From the NCBI RefSeq assembly GCF_023920225.1, contig NZ_CP092587.1, positions 434,001 to 498,000 on the forward strand: a stretch of DNA of 64,000 nt. Reading direction: 5' to 3'. Both the position numbers and the translations under genes were made by a program. Below, piece after piece: positions 21,738 to 30,693 of the stretch (positions within the stretch are counted from its first letter, which is position 1; every line of letters begins with the position of its first letter). The stretch comes from Vibrio gazogenes (GTDB taxonomy: Bacteria > Pseudomonadota > Gammaproteobacteria > Enterobacterales > Vibrionaceae). The notes under the pieces are model-generated. The model was not told where the DNA came from. It searched no databases and saw only the letters and a program-made list of their open reading frames with translations.

Positions 21738-21790
21738 GTACCAGTTAGATCAATTATGTGGTACCAGCGATAAGTTTCTGGCTGGTACCA
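21738..21790. promoter_or_regulatory. Three-box operator between gabD and the TRAP transporter
   Basis: The 216-bp divergent intergenic region contains GTACCAG (21738-21744), TGGTACCAG (21759-21767) and its inverted form CTGGTACCA (21782-21790). The starts are spaced 21-23 bp apart, about two helical turns. Repeated boxes in direct and inverted order are typical of MocR/GabR binding regions. I infer that the downstream regulator binds here and controls both directions. Confidence 0.6.
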
Positions 21791-21895
21791 TACAAATTGT
21801 CTTTCTGGTTCTATTGCTTTGGTTTTGCTTTCTTCATATTAACCTGTGAAACAAATCAGTAACAAACAAGTAACGACACAGGAAGAGGAATTTCT

Positions 21896-22915
21896 ATGTT
21901 TGGGTTAAAGGGAAAGAAGCTTGCGAAGGCATTACTGGCAGTCACGCTGGGTGTCAGCGCACTTGCGAGTTCTACGGTTAGTTTTGCCGCTGAATATAAT
22001 TGGCGCTTTGCAAATTTATATGGCCGCGGTACTGCATTTGGTGCCGTTTATGAAGACTTGGCGAAAAATATTGAAACCATGTCCAATGGCCGCATTGCTG
22101 TGCAAGTTCTGTACTCCGGAGAAGGTGTGGGTACCAGTGGTATCTTAGGTGCTGTACGTTCCGGTCTGATTACAATGGGAGCACCTTTCCAACCGATGCA
22201 CGCGGGTGAGTTTCCGGCTGGGGTTGTGGAAGTTGGTTTGCCTGGTGGAACATCGGATGCCAGTGAACTCATGACATTATTTCATGAACGGGGCTGGGGC
22301 GATGTGTTGAAGAAAGCCTATGCCTCTCAGGGGATCGTTTGGCTGGAACCTTATATTCAACCCCCCGTTTATATCATTACCAAAAAACCAATCAACTCGA
22401 TTGCTGACTTTAAAGGCATGAAAATTCGTGCGCCGGGTGCTTATGGTAAGTTCCTGCGTAATCTCGGTGCGGCACCTGTTTCTCTGTCTTGGAGTGAAAT
22501 CTATACGTCACTGGCAACCGGCGTTATTGATGGCTCTATCGGTTCAAATATGATTGACCACCGCGATGGTAACCATGTGGAAGTTGCAAAATACATGTAT
22601 CCGCTACCCATTGCCGGCGCTCAGGTGTTGCCGATTATTGTCAACCAAAAAGCATGGAATAAATTGCCGAAAGATCTGCAAGCGATTGTGAAAGGTGCGA
22701 CGGCCGAACATGCGATTGAGCAGTTGACTAAGTCAAAACTGTGGGAATCTCAGGCTGTGGCGGAGATGGAAGCCAAAGGATTGAAATGGAGTCCTGAGCC
22801 ATCTGAAGCAGACAAAAAAGCTTGGAAAGCGGCCGGGGTGTCACTTGCACAGGAATATGCCAGTGCCGACCCTTACTCAAAACAGCTTGTTGAGATCCTC
22901 AATAAGAAGCAGTAA
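21896..22915 (+). CDS. TRAP transporter periplasmic solute-binding protein
   Basis: This DctP-family extracytoplasmic receptor delivers a carboxylate-type substrate to the membrane subunits encoded next. A Sec signal peptide is clear: KGKK, a hydrophobic core, and cleavage likely after SFA or SFAA (about 31-32). The mature part shows the family segment MKIRAPGAYGKFLRNLGAAP with the substrate-carboxylate Arg, and LATGVIDGSIGS. At 339 residues the length is normal. Divergent transcription from gabDT with shared boxes suggests GABA, a related amino acid or a breakdown product as ligand; the sequence does not prove which. Confidence 0.9.
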   Translation: MFGLKGKKLAKALLAVTLGVSALASSTVSFAAEYNWRFANLYGRGTAFGAVYEDLAKNIETMSNGRIAVQVLYSGEGVGTSGILGAVRSGLITMGAPFQPMHAGEFPAGVVEVGLPGGTSDASELMTLFHERGWGDVLKKAYASQGIVWLEPYIQPPVYIITKKPINSIADFKGMKIRAPGAYGKFLRNLGAAPVSLSWSEIYTSLATGVIDGSIGSNMIDHRDGNHVEVAKYMYPLPIAGAQVLPIIVNQKAWNKLPKDLQAIVKGATAEHAIEQLTKSKLWESQAVAEMEAKGLKWSPEPSEADKKAWKAAGVSLAQEYASADPYSKQLVEILNKKQ

Positions 22916-22923
22916 CAAGGAAT

Positions 22924-22955
22924 AATCAAGGTGAATCTGATGATTCACCTTGATT
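22924..22955 (+). other. Intercistronic 14-bp hairpin between dctP and dctQ
   Basis: AATCAAGGTGAATC, the loop TGAT and GATTCACCTTGATT form a perfect 14-bp stem starting 8 bp after the dctP stop. No T-run follows, so it is more likely an mRNA-stabilising or processing element than a terminator. It could allow more binding protein than membrane subunits to be made. Confidence 0.75.
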
Positions 22956-22970
22956 GGTTTGGGAGTTTAT

Positions 22971-23618
22971 ATGCTTGAATCAATTTTAAGAGGATATTGC
23001 CAGTTAGTCAGATATGTGGTTGGCCTAATCGGGCGTTCGGTATCATATCTGCTTCCTGTATTAGCCACGATTGTTGCCTACGAAGTTTTCGCCCGTTATG
23101 TGATTGATAGACCAACTATTTGGGGGTATGACACTTCACTTTTTCTGTTTGGATATATTGCCGCTTTAGGCGGTGCATATGCGCAACAACGTGAAGCACA
23201 CATTAACGTGGACATCGTACACGGTAAAGTCTCGGAAAAGACTCGCCGGATTTTTGACCTGATCACTGCGGTTTTGGCAATAGGATTTTTAGTGGTCATG
23301 ATCAAAACTTGCTATGGCATGTTTTTGGAAAGCCTTCAATATAATTACAGAACCAAGAGTGAATGGGCCCCACCGATGTATCACTTCTGGCTGATGATCT
23401 CTGTATCCGCAAGCATTTTTGTTGCCCAATATTCAACTGAATTGATCAGTAACCTGTTTTTTCTCATCACAGGACGCGAATTGAGCGGAACTGTGCATCC
23501 GCATGTCAGCTTAGATGATCAGCCTTTCCATGTCAGTTTAGATGATGAGCTGTTTCATGCAGAGGAGCATCCGGTAGAGAAGTCCGTTTGTGACAAGGAG
23601 AATTCAAATGGGAATTGA
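22971..23618 (+). CDS. TRAP transporter small membrane subunit
   Basis: This DctQ-type subunit has four predicted membrane segments (starting near residues 15, 50, 90 and 130) and the family-like stretch YDTSLFLFGYIAALGGAYAQ followed by EAHINVDI. The start at 22971 is chosen because GGGAG precedes it; an upstream in-frame ATG lies in the hairpin region. The C-terminal tail is long and His/Asp-rich, with two near-identical units (HVSLDDQPF, HVSLDDELF) that I do not recognise. It overlaps dctM by 11 bp. Confidence 0.88.
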   Translation: MLESILRGYCQLVRYVVGLIGRSVSYLLPVLATIVAYEVFARYVIDRPTIWGYDTSLFLFGYIAALGGAYAQQREAHINVDIVHGKVSEKTRRIFDLITAVLAIGFLVVMIKTCYGMFLESLQYNYRTKSEWAPPMYHFWLMISVSASIFVAQYSTELISNLFFLITGRELSGTVHPHVSLDDQPFHVSLDDELFHAEEHPVEKSVCDKENSNGN

Positions 23619-24927
23619 GATGTTAACCCTTGTTTTGCTGGCATGTATTCTGACCGCTTTTGTGCTAGGTGCGCAGGTGGGACTGGCATTGGGCGGCATT
23701 GCCATGGGTGTCGGTTATCTGGTTTGGGGAGAGGCGCTGTTTAATATTGTGCCGACCACCGTTGAGAGTACATTTTTTAATTTTATTCTGTTAGCGATTC
23801 CACTTTATATTTACATGGGACAGATCCTCACCCGCTCCGGGATTGGGGATGCCATGTTTAATGCCAGTCAACTGTTTATCGGCCGAGTGCGCGGTTCTTT
23901 GGCCATTAGTGTCATTGGGGTTTGTTCCATGATTGGAGCCATGGTTGGCATCATCGGTGCCGGTATCATGACTTCCAGTAGTATTGCTCTCAAACCAATG
24001 CTTGATCGTGGCTATGACAAGAAGCTGGCTCTTGGGGTGATTATGGCTGGTGGCTCTTTGGGTATTCTTATTCCACCGAGTATTCCAATGATCATGTTTG
24101 CTTCGGCGACACAAAATTCAGTTGGCAAAATGTTCTTGGGAGCCATGATCCCCGCGCTGATTACGATTGTTCTGTTGATCACTTACGTGGTGATCTCTTG
24201 CAAATTGAATCCGGAACGGGCCCCGCTTGATTCTGACAACGATATTCAGGTGCCGAAAGGATACGAGCGGTTTAAGACTATCCGCGACGGTGCGTCGTCA
24301 CTTGCTCTGATCGTGGTGGTTCTCGGCAGTATTATCGCCGGGATTGCAACACCGACTGAATCCGGGGCTTTGGGTGTGATGGGGGCGATCCTGTTATCGA
24401 TCCTGTTTAAGCGTTTTAAACCGGAGATGCTCAGACGTTCGGGAATGCAAACCGCGCTGCTGGTGAGCGTAGCAATGTGGATTATTCTCGGTGCATCGGT
24501 TTTCAGTAATTTTCATTTACTGATGGGAATTCAAGGGATGGTGTCCGGCTTTACCCAAGGGTTGGATTTACCACCAATCATGATCATTATCATGTTCCAG
24601 CTGATCATGCTGTTACTGGGATTCATCATCGATGAATTTATCATTGTACTGATGTGTGCCCCAATATTTACGCCGGTTGCGGTATCACTTGGCTACGATC
24701 CGATTTGGTTCGGTGTGTTGATGATTCTGAATATTGTGATTGCTGTTCAGACACCACCGTACGGTTTTGCGTTGTTCTATCTGAAAGGAATTGCCCCGAA
24801 AGGGGTGACCATGATGGATCTGTATAAATCGGTATTACCGTTTATTACCGTACAGTTTATTGTGTTGGTCATTTGTATGATTTTCCCGGATCTGGTGACT
24901 TGGTTACCGAACTTGGTCATTCATTAA
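23608..24927 (+). CDS. TRAP transporter large membrane subunit
   Basis: The DctM-type subunit forms the sodium-driven transport channel. It has about 12 hydrophobic segments over 439 residues and family motifs such as GGSLGILIPPSIPMIMFAS and GIATPTESGALGVMGA. ATG 23608 is preferred because AAGGAG ends 7 nt before it; earlier in-frame ATGs lie deeper within dctQ. A strong terminator follows, so dctPQM form a complete three-gene operon. Confidence 0.92.
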   Translation: MGIEMLTLVLLACILTAFVLGAQVGLALGGIAMGVGYLVWGEALFNIVPTTVESTFFNFILLAIPLYIYMGQILTRSGIGDAMFNASQLFIGRVRGSLAISVIGVCSMIGAMVGIIGAGIMTSSSIALKPMLDRGYDKKLALGVIMAGGSLGILIPPSIPMIMFASATQNSVGKMFLGAMIPALITIVLLITYVVISCKLNPERAPLDSDNDIQVPKGYERFKTIRDGASSLALIVVVLGSIIAGIATPTESGALGVMGAILLSILFKRFKPEMLRRSGMQTALLVSVAMWIILGASVFSNFHLLMGIQGMVSGFTQGLDLPPIMIIIMFQLIMLLLGFIIDEFIIVLMCAPIFTPVAVSLGYDPIWFGVLMILNIVIAVQTPPYGFALFYLKGIAPKGVTMMDLYKSVLPFITVQFIVLVICMIFPDLVTWLPNLVIH

Positions 24928-24980
24928 TGGCTTGTTCCATAGACGATTTTTATCCGTATTAAAGTATTAACCGTTTGATG

Positions 24981-25006
24981 AAAACCTGCCCGATGGCAGG
25001 TTTTTT
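24981..25006 (+). terminator. TRAP operon terminator
   Basis: AAAACCTGCC, the loop CGAT and GGCAGGTTTTTT lie 54 bp after dctM. Confidence 0.92.
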
Positions 25007-25055
25007 ACAATGTTTTTTACTGTATGTTTCGACTTGAACAAGGATGATAAAAGGA

Positions 25056-25083
25056 AAAGCCCTTTCCATAGAGAAAGGGCTTT
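25056..25083 (-). terminator. serA terminator
   Basis: The stem AAAGCCCTTTC/GAAAGGGCTTT has a T-rich minus-strand tail (TTTTCCTTTT) just beyond the serA stop. Confidence 0.85.
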
Positions 25084-25106
25084 GAACTTGAGATATCAAG
25101 CTGGGA

Positions 25107-26336
25107 TTAATGCAGAATCCGTGCGCGGATTGTTCCTTCGATTTTCTTCAGCTTACGCAATGCTTCTTCTGAGCGGGCTGTTTCAACGTCAATGACCACA
25201 TAACCGACATCAGCAGAAGTTTGCAGATACTGCGCGGCGATGTTGATACCATCCTCTGCGAAAATCGTGTTGATCTGATTGAGAATGCCCGGACGGTTTT
25301 TGTGAATATGAAGCAGACGAGAACATTCTCTGAGTTCTGGCAGCGATACTTCTGGTAGGTTAACACTGGATACGGTCGAGCCATTATCAGAGTATTTGAC
25401 AATCTTGCCTGCCACTTCGATCCCGATATTTTCTTGCGCTTCTTGCGTTGAGCCACCGACATGCGGAGTCAGGATGACGTTGTCAAACTGAAGCAGTGGG
25501 GACTCGAACGGGTCTGCATTCGTTTTTGGTTCAACCGGGAATACGTCGATTGCCGCCCCTGTCACTTGTTTTGATTCCAATGCACCACATAGGGCATCAA
25601 TATCGACGACAGTTCCCCGTGCCGCATTGATGAAAATTGAATTCGGTCTCATTTGAGAGAATTCTTTACTGGAAATCATATTTTTGGTGTCAGGTGTTTC
25701 AGGCACATGCAGAGTGATGACATCGCATTTACCGAGCAGCTCTGCCAGAGAAGCAACTTGGATTGAATTGCCCAGAGACAGTTTGTTCTCGATATCGTAG
25801 TAATAAACCCGCATCCCTAAGTTTTCAGCAATAATTCCCAGCTGCGTACCGATATGACCATAGCCGATGATCCCGAGATTCTTCCCGCGAGCCTCGAAGC
25901 TTTGATCCGCACTTTTTTTCCAGATACCGCGGTGTGCTAACGCATTTTTTTCAGGCACGCCCCGTAGCAGTAGCAAAATTTCACCCATAACCAGTTCGGC
26001 AACACTGCGGGTATTGGAGAAGGGGGCATTGAAGACCGGAATCCCGCGTTTTGCCGCCGCACTCAAATCAACTTGATTGGTTCCGATACAAAAACAACCG
26101 ATACCAACCAGTTTCTTCGCTGCGTTGATAACATTCTCCGTCAGGTTGGTACGGGAACGAATACCGACAAAATGAGCATCCTGAATGGCTTCTAATAGTT
26201 TGGCTTCGGATAATGAACCTTTGTGATATTCGATATTGGTATAGCCAGCTTCCTGAAGCACCGCTACTGCAGAGCTATGAACACCTTCAAGAAGTAAAAT
26301 TTTAATTTTGTTTTTTTCCAATGAAACCTTGGCCAT
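25107..26336 (-). CDS. serA: D-3-phosphoglycerate dehydrogenase
   Basis: SerA starts serine synthesis by oxidising 3-phosphoglycerate with NAD. The 409 residues match the E. coli form with a C-terminal ACT domain (about 335-409) for serine feedback. Visible are the nucleotide loop GIIGYGHIGTQLG, the catalytic Arg in FINAARGTVVD, and the catalytic His in LTPHVGGSTQEAQ. The adjacent rpiA gene is a usual neighbour. The 249-bp upstream region is AT-rich; no specific operator was recognised. Confidence 0.97.
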   Translation of the reverse strand: MAKVSLEKNKIKILLLEGVHSSAVAVLQEAGYTNIEYHKGSLSEAKLLEAIQDAHFVGIRSRTNLTENVINAAKKLVGIGCFCIGTNQVDLSAAAKRGIPVFNAPFSNTRSVAELVMGEILLLLRGVPEKNALAHRGIWKKSADQSFEARGKNLGIIGYGHIGTQLGIIAENLGMRVYYYDIENKLSLGNSIQVASLAELLGKCDVITLHVPETPDTKNMISSKEFSQMRPNSIFINAARGTVVDIDALCGALESKQVTGAAIDVFPVEPKTNADPFESPLLQFDNVILTPHVGGSTQEAQENIGIEVAGKIVKYSDNGSTVSSVNLPEVSLPELRECSRLLHIHKNRPGILNQINTIFAEDGINIAAQYLQTSADVGYVVIDVETARSEEALRKLKKIEGTIRARILH

Positions 26337-26516
26337 TATTTTTGTCCTTAACGATGGAAAGATGAAGAAATGGGGTGCACTGTGGTCAAAACGGAGAATT
26401 TAGCATTTTATTAACAAGCAAACGTTTGCCTCGTGCATCTTCTCACCATAAAGTAACAAAAAAAATCCCTAATTGGTAAGAAATTTCCGTCATAAGGAAT
26501 AATTTTTCTATAGCCA

Positions 26517-26544
26517 ATAAAAAAACGGCACGCAACGTACCGTT
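26517..26544 (-). terminator. rpiA terminator
   Basis: On the minus strand AACGGTACG, the loop TTG and CGTGCCGTT are followed by TTTTTT, 42 bp after the rpiA stop. Confidence 0.85.
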
Positions 26545-26585
26545 TTCCATGATCTATTCATATTGGTGCAAAGAATTCTAATGAT

Positions 26586-27242
26586 TTACTCAATAAATTG
26601 GGTGCCGTCGGGCGTACCGATAATCACGATATCTGCCCCGCGATGTGCAAACAGACCATTAGTTACAACACCGGGAATATTATTGAGGGCTGATTCCAAG
26701 GCTTTGGGATCAGTAATTTGCATATTGTGTACATCGAGGATGATGTTGCCATTATCAGTCAGCACTCCGTCACGATAAACCGGTTCGCCCCCGAGTTTTT
26801 TCAGCGCTCGGGAAACTTGCTCTCGAGCCATTGGAATGACCTCGATGGGCAGCGGAAACTGACCCAGTACATCAACCGTCTTGGTGCCGTCAACAATGCA
26901 CACAAATGTATCGGAGATTGCAGCAACGATTTTTTCCCGCGTGAGGGCTGCGCCACCGCCTTTGATCATATCCCGCGTTGGGTTGATTTCATCGGCACCA
27001 TCAATATAGACATCCAGTTTTTCAACATCATTACAGTCGTATACTTGAATCCCTAATGCCTCAAGTTTCTCTGTCGATGCTTTTGAGCTGGAGACAGCGC
27101 CTTTAATCTCATCTTTGACTGACCCTAAAGCGTCGATAAAGTGATTGACGGTCGAGCCGGTGCCTACTCCGATAATGCCTCCTTTGACGACATATTTGAG
27201 TGCAGCCCATCCCGCCTCTTTTTTCATTTCGTCCTGGGTCAT
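26586..27242 (-). CDS. rpiA: Ribose-5-phosphate isomerase A
   Basis: RpiA interconverts ribose 5-phosphate and ribulose 5-phosphate in the pentose phosphate pathway. The 218 residues show the conserved [18 protein letters not shown] and [14 protein letters not shown] motifs with the catalytic Asp, Glu and Lys residues. A CAGGAG site precedes the ATG. It lies between serA and fau, all on the same strand, but terminators separate it from serA. Confidence 0.97.
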   Translation of the reverse strand: MTQDEMKKEAGWAALKYVVKGGIIGVGTGSTVNHFIDALGSVKDEIKGAVSSSKASTEKLEALGIQVYDCNDVEKLDVYIDGADEINPTRDMIKGGGAALTREKIVAAISDTFVCIVDGTKTVDVLGQFPLPIEVIPMAREQVSRALKKLGGEPVYRDGVLTDNGNIILDVHNMQITDPKALESALNNIPGVVTNGLFAHRGADIVIIGTPDGTQFIE

Positions 27243-27396
27243 GTATTGATCTCCTGCTGATTGCGCGTAAATGCTATCTGAATATGTAATCGATATTTCC
27301 GCGGAGGATTATATACTCATCTTCACAGGAGTTGCAGCGTCAATCCTTCTTTTCCGCTGTCTTGTATCACATCGTGTTGTACGGTTATATGCCCGT

Positions 27397-27993
27397 TTAT
27401 TCCCATGACCATATTTTGTCGGGCGTAACGATCTTTGGTAGAGGCACATCCCAAGATTCGATCGGCAGTCGTTCGACAAACTGGCACGAGTGGGCGAGCC
27501 CGATAGGTTTGGCTCCGCTTCGGCTTTTAAACCAAGGTTCTAAGGTTCGATCATAATAACCGCCCCCCATACCGAGACGGTGTCCTGATGCATCGAAGCC
27601 AACCAGTGGCGTAAAAATCAGATCAAGCTGGCGTGTCGGAAGAATCAACAGCTGATTCAGCCGTGGTTCGGCAATACCGTAACGGTTCTGAACCATGTCA
27701 GTTTCTGGTGTATAGCGTAAGAAAAGGAGCTGACCGGTTGAAAAAGGATGAAGCACGGGGAGATAAACGGATTTGCCTTGTTGCCAGAGCCATTCAATCA
27801 AGGCGTGGGTTGAGAGTTCCCCATCAGTTGATAAATAAACAGCGATATGTTGGCTGGTATCCAGCTCGGGTAAGTGAGAAAGCTGACGAATCATCTGCTC
27901 ACTGGCCGCTTGCTGAAACGCATCAGAGAGCTGTTTTCTTCTGTCGCGGATCTGCTTTCTGAAATCAGCGCGCGTCATGTCGTTCTGGTGCAT
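27397..27993 (-). CDS. fau: 5-formyltetrahydrofolate cyclo-ligase
   Basis: This enzyme converts 5-formyl-THF to methenyl-THF with ATP, recovering folate trapped as the inactive formyl form. The C-terminal family motif RLGMGGGYYDRTLEPW is clear. The start is uncertain. ATG 27993 directly follows the 3' end of 6S RNA and ATG 27978 (MTRADFRKQ) is also plausible; the frame further upstream lies inside 6S RNA and is not used. Placement immediately downstream of 6S RNA is the conserved gammaproteobacterial arrangement, and the two are often cotranscribed. Confidence 0.92.
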   Translation of the reverse strand: MHQNDMTRADFRKQIRDRRKQLSDAFQQAASEQMIRQLSHLPELDTSQHIAVYLSTDGELSTHALIEWLWQQGKSVYLPVLHPFSTGQLLFLRYTPETDMVQNRYGIAEPRLNQLLILPTRQLDLIFTPLVGFDASGHRLGMGGGYYDRTLEPWFKSRSGAKPIGLAHSCQFVERLPIESWDVPLPKIVTPDKIWSWE

Positions 27994-28177
27994 AGGGAAC
28001 CCCAAAGTGCCGTTGCAGATGTTTGACCCTTGAACCAGCTGGTTCAAGGCGGATTAGTAATGTTGACCGTAGGCTTCTCGGTGCGTGCCGAGCTTGCTCA
28101 ATAGCCAACAAGTACCAACCCTTATGTATTGCTTATCGGCTCAGGGACGTAATCCGCTGACGAACACTTCAGGGTAA
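27994..28177 (-). ncRNA. ssrS: 6S RNA
   Basis: On the minus strand this segment aligns to E. coli 6S RNA in many conserved blocks: CCCTGAGCCGATA near the 5' side, GCTCGG and CCGAGAAGCC around the central bubble, and CCTTGAACC with GGTTCAAGGG on the 3' side. The ends (ACCCTGAAG and TTTGGGGTTCCCT) give about 184 nt. 6S RNA binds sigma-70 RNA polymerase and modulates transcription in stationary phase. It lies between zapA and fau, as in E. coli. Exact ends are estimated to a few nucleotides. Confidence 0.93.
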
Positions 28178-28193
28178 ATTTTGTGGCGCTGAG

Positions 28194-28502
28194 TTACGAT
28201 TTTTCTTGCTCGACTTGATGAATCACCTGATCCAGCGATGTGGAGAGCAACTCCATCCGGGTTGCCAGATTCGACGTCGTCTGTTGATTCTCTTTTATCT
28301 GGCTTTGTAACTCATAACAAATATTTAAAGCAGCAATCGTGAGTAACTTCACTTCATTTGTCACCTTAGTTCTTTCCGCCATCTCTTTCAAACGATTATC
28401 AAGCTCTTTTGCCGCCTGAATCAGTGAGTCTTCTTGACCCGGGGGACAATTCACTCGTGTTATTTTTCCTAAAATCTCAACATCAACCGCTTGATTACTC
28501 AT
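28194..28502 (-). CDS. zapA: Cell division protein ZapA
   Basis: ZapA binds FtsZ and cross-links its filaments at the division ring. The 102-residue protein starts with the beta-hairpin region VDVEILGKITRVNCPPGQED and ends in a long amphipathic helix suited to the tetrameric coiled coil. It is divergent from ygfB and followed closely by 6S RNA on the same strand. Confidence 0.94.
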   Translation of the reverse strand: MSNQAVDVEILGKITRVNCPPGQEDSLIQAAKELDNRLKEMAERTKVTNEVKLLTIAALNICYELQSQIKENQQTTSNLATRMELLSTSLDQVIHQVEQEKS

Positions 28503-28761
28503 GACTTATGAACTCGCAACATGCCACTGTGGATGATACGTTGACGGTATCACCAAGACGGAAACTATAGGAAAAGCATCGATAAGATTCAAGTCTTTCC
28601 CTTGATATCAAGGTCAATGATTGGTTAAAAACACAGATCTTAGACAATTCGGACAAAACCTAGGCTATTGTTCCGGATAGTTTAACAGATTTGATGTTTT
28701 GAACATTTCAGCAATGAGACTGAGGTGGTAGGATTAGTTTTATTTTTCTTTAGGCAGCCCT

Positions 28762-29340
28762 ATGAGTGACAATAAGTTTCCTAAATATGAGTCTTTTGCT
28801 GAGACGCTAAAGTCTGTTTCCCTCTCTGTAACACCAGCTGAACTACATGGACTGTTAACCGGTATGTTATCTGGTGGTTTGAGTTCGGAAGATGGGCGTT
28901 GGCAGCCGCTCTTATTTGATTATACCAACGATGGCATGGGCTGGCCGATGGCAGCATTGGGTTTGGCCGGTGAGCTGATGGCCCATACAGCGGAAGAAAT
29001 CACCCAGAATCATTTTCAGTTGTGGTTGTTTCTACCGACAGGCGATGGTGAGCATGGTCTGTTTGAATTAGCCGATGGCGTTTCCGAATGGATTAATCAC
29101 TTTATCTCCGGTTTGGGATTAGCTCATCCGAATATCAATAAGCTGTCGAATGACGCCAAAGAAGCTTTGGCTGATTTGGAAGAGATGGCTCGGCTTGGGA
29201 TTGATGAAGATGATGATCTTGAGGAACAGGCGCTAATACTTGAGCAGGTTATCGAGCATGTAAAAGCCTGTGTCTTAGCGATCCATGCTGAATATGGCAT
29301 GCGGATCAAAACCGAAAACAAGCGTCCCACCATTCATTAA
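28762..29340 (+). CDS. ygfB: UPF0149 family protein YgfB
   Basis: This 192-residue helical protein belongs to the UPF0149/YgfB family. Motifs include TPAELHGLLTGMLSGG near the N-terminus and an acidic stretch DEDDDLEEQALILEQ near residues 150-165. The biochemical role is not known with certainty. It heads the ubiquinone gene pair ubiH-ubiI with a 163-bp gap. In E. coli pepP sits in that gap; here there is no room for it. Confidence 0.9.
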   Translation: MSDNKFPKYESFAETLKSVSLSVTPAELHGLLTGMLSGGLSSEDGRWQPLLFDYTNDGMGWPMAALGLAGELMAHTAEEITQNHFQLWLFLPTGDGEHGLFELADGVSEWINHFISGLGLAHPNINKLSNDAKEALADLEEMARLGIDEDDDLEEQALILEQVIEHVKACVLAIHAEYGMRIKTENKRPTIH

Positions 29341-29503
29341 ATCGGTTGGATTGTCGAACGTTGGGTTGATACCGACAGTTATATATCAGGGATTCAGTCC
29401 ATTGTTATTACGCGTGAATGTCTCACTCTACTACGGTCTTACTGAGCTGGGCTTGATTTATGGCAGAGTTATACGGGAACCTATACAAACGGAAAGCAGT
29501 TGA

Positions 29504-30682
29504 ATGAAAATGTTTGATGTCATTATTTCTGGTGGTGCAATGGCTGGAGCGACACTGGCACTGGCATTAGATGCCAGTTTTGGTGGAAAACTTCGGATCG
29601 CAGTGGTTGAGTCATGTGATTTTTCGACGCAGACGCATCCCGGATTTGATGCACGATCAATTGCACTTTCTGACGGAACCGTTCAAATACTTCAGGCATA
29701 TCAGCTCTGGGATGCGATTCAACCTTATGCGACACCGATTTCTCGGATTCATATTTCCGACCGGGGACATGCCGGGATGACAGATTTTGAAGCTAGTCGC
29801 CTTGGGATGTCCGCACTGGGTTATGTGGTTGAGTTGGCTGATGTCGGCCAAGTTTATCATCGCTTGTTGCAGGAACGTGCCGCGATTTCTCTGTTTTGCC
29901 CGGCAACGATCCAAAGCGTTGAGCGAACCACTGACGAAGTACAAGTGCAACTTGCTGATCAATCCACGCTCCGTGGCAAACTATTGATTGCCGCAGATGG
30001 CAATACATCGACCTGTTGCCATCAGCTCGGAATCACTTCTGAGGTGCGTGACTTTGAACAGGTTGCAGTGATTGCAAATGTTGAATTAAGTCAGCCTCAT
30101 CAGGGACAGGCTTTTGAACGTTTCACGACTTCCGGACCATTGGCCCTGCTGCCCATGTCGCGTCAACGAATGGCAATGGCGTGGTGTATCAGGCCTGATT
30201 CTTTGGCAGAAATGCTTGCTCAAGACGATGACACATTCTTAGCCAAGCTTCAGCAGACATTTGGTTGGCGGTTGGGAAAAATGAACCGTGTCGGAACACG
30301 GGCGGCTTATCCGCTCAAGCTGACCTATCGCACTCGCGCGGTTTCTCATCGTTTTGCCATTATCGGTAATGCTGCTCAAACACTCCACCCGATTGCCGGT
30401 CAGGGATTTAATCTGGGCATTCGGGATATTGCAACATTGGTTGAAGAAGTGCGACGCTATCCGAATGATGTCGGATGTTATGCTGCACTGTCTGCATTCC
30501 AACAACGTCGCACCCCCGATCGACAAAAGACGATGATAATGACTTCCACGCTGGTCCACACTTTCTCTAATGCGTGGTTTCCGACGGTTGTGGGAAGAAA
30601 TTTAGGGTTGATGGCCATTGATAACCTCCCTGTGCTCAAACAACCCTTGTTGACTCGGACACTGGGATACGTATCTCGTTAG
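29504..30682 (+). CDS. ubiH: 2-octaprenyl-6-methoxyphenol hydroxylase
   Basis: UbiH is an FAD-dependent monooxygenase of aerobic ubiquinone synthesis. The 392 residues carry the dinucleotide-binding N-terminus IISGGAMAGATLALALD, the FAD-contact DARSIALS region and GNAAQTLHPIAGQGFNLG, which matches the UbiH-specific form of this motif. It lies 11 bp upstream of the paralogue ubiI, with which it is cotranscribed. Confidence 0.94.
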   Translation: MKMFDVIISGGAMAGATLALALDASFGGKLRIAVVESCDFSTQTHPGFDARSIALSDGTVQILQAYQLWDAIQPYATPISRIHISDRGHAGMTDFEASRLGMSALGYVVELADVGQVYHRLLQERAAISLFCPATIQSVERTTDEVQVQLADQSTLRGKLLIAADGNTSTCCHQLGITSEVRDFEQVAVIANVELSQPHQGQAFERFTTSGPLALLPMSRQRMAMAWCIRPDSLAEMLAQDDDTFLAKLQQTFGWRLGKMNRVGTRAAYPLKLTYRTRAVSHRFAIIGNAAQTLHPIAGQGFNLGIRDIATLVEEVRRYPNDVGCYAALSAFQQRRTPDRQKTMIMTSTLVHTFSNAWFPTVVGRNLGLMAIDNLPVLKQPLLTRTLGYVSR

Positions 30683-30693
30683 AAGGTTTTTAT

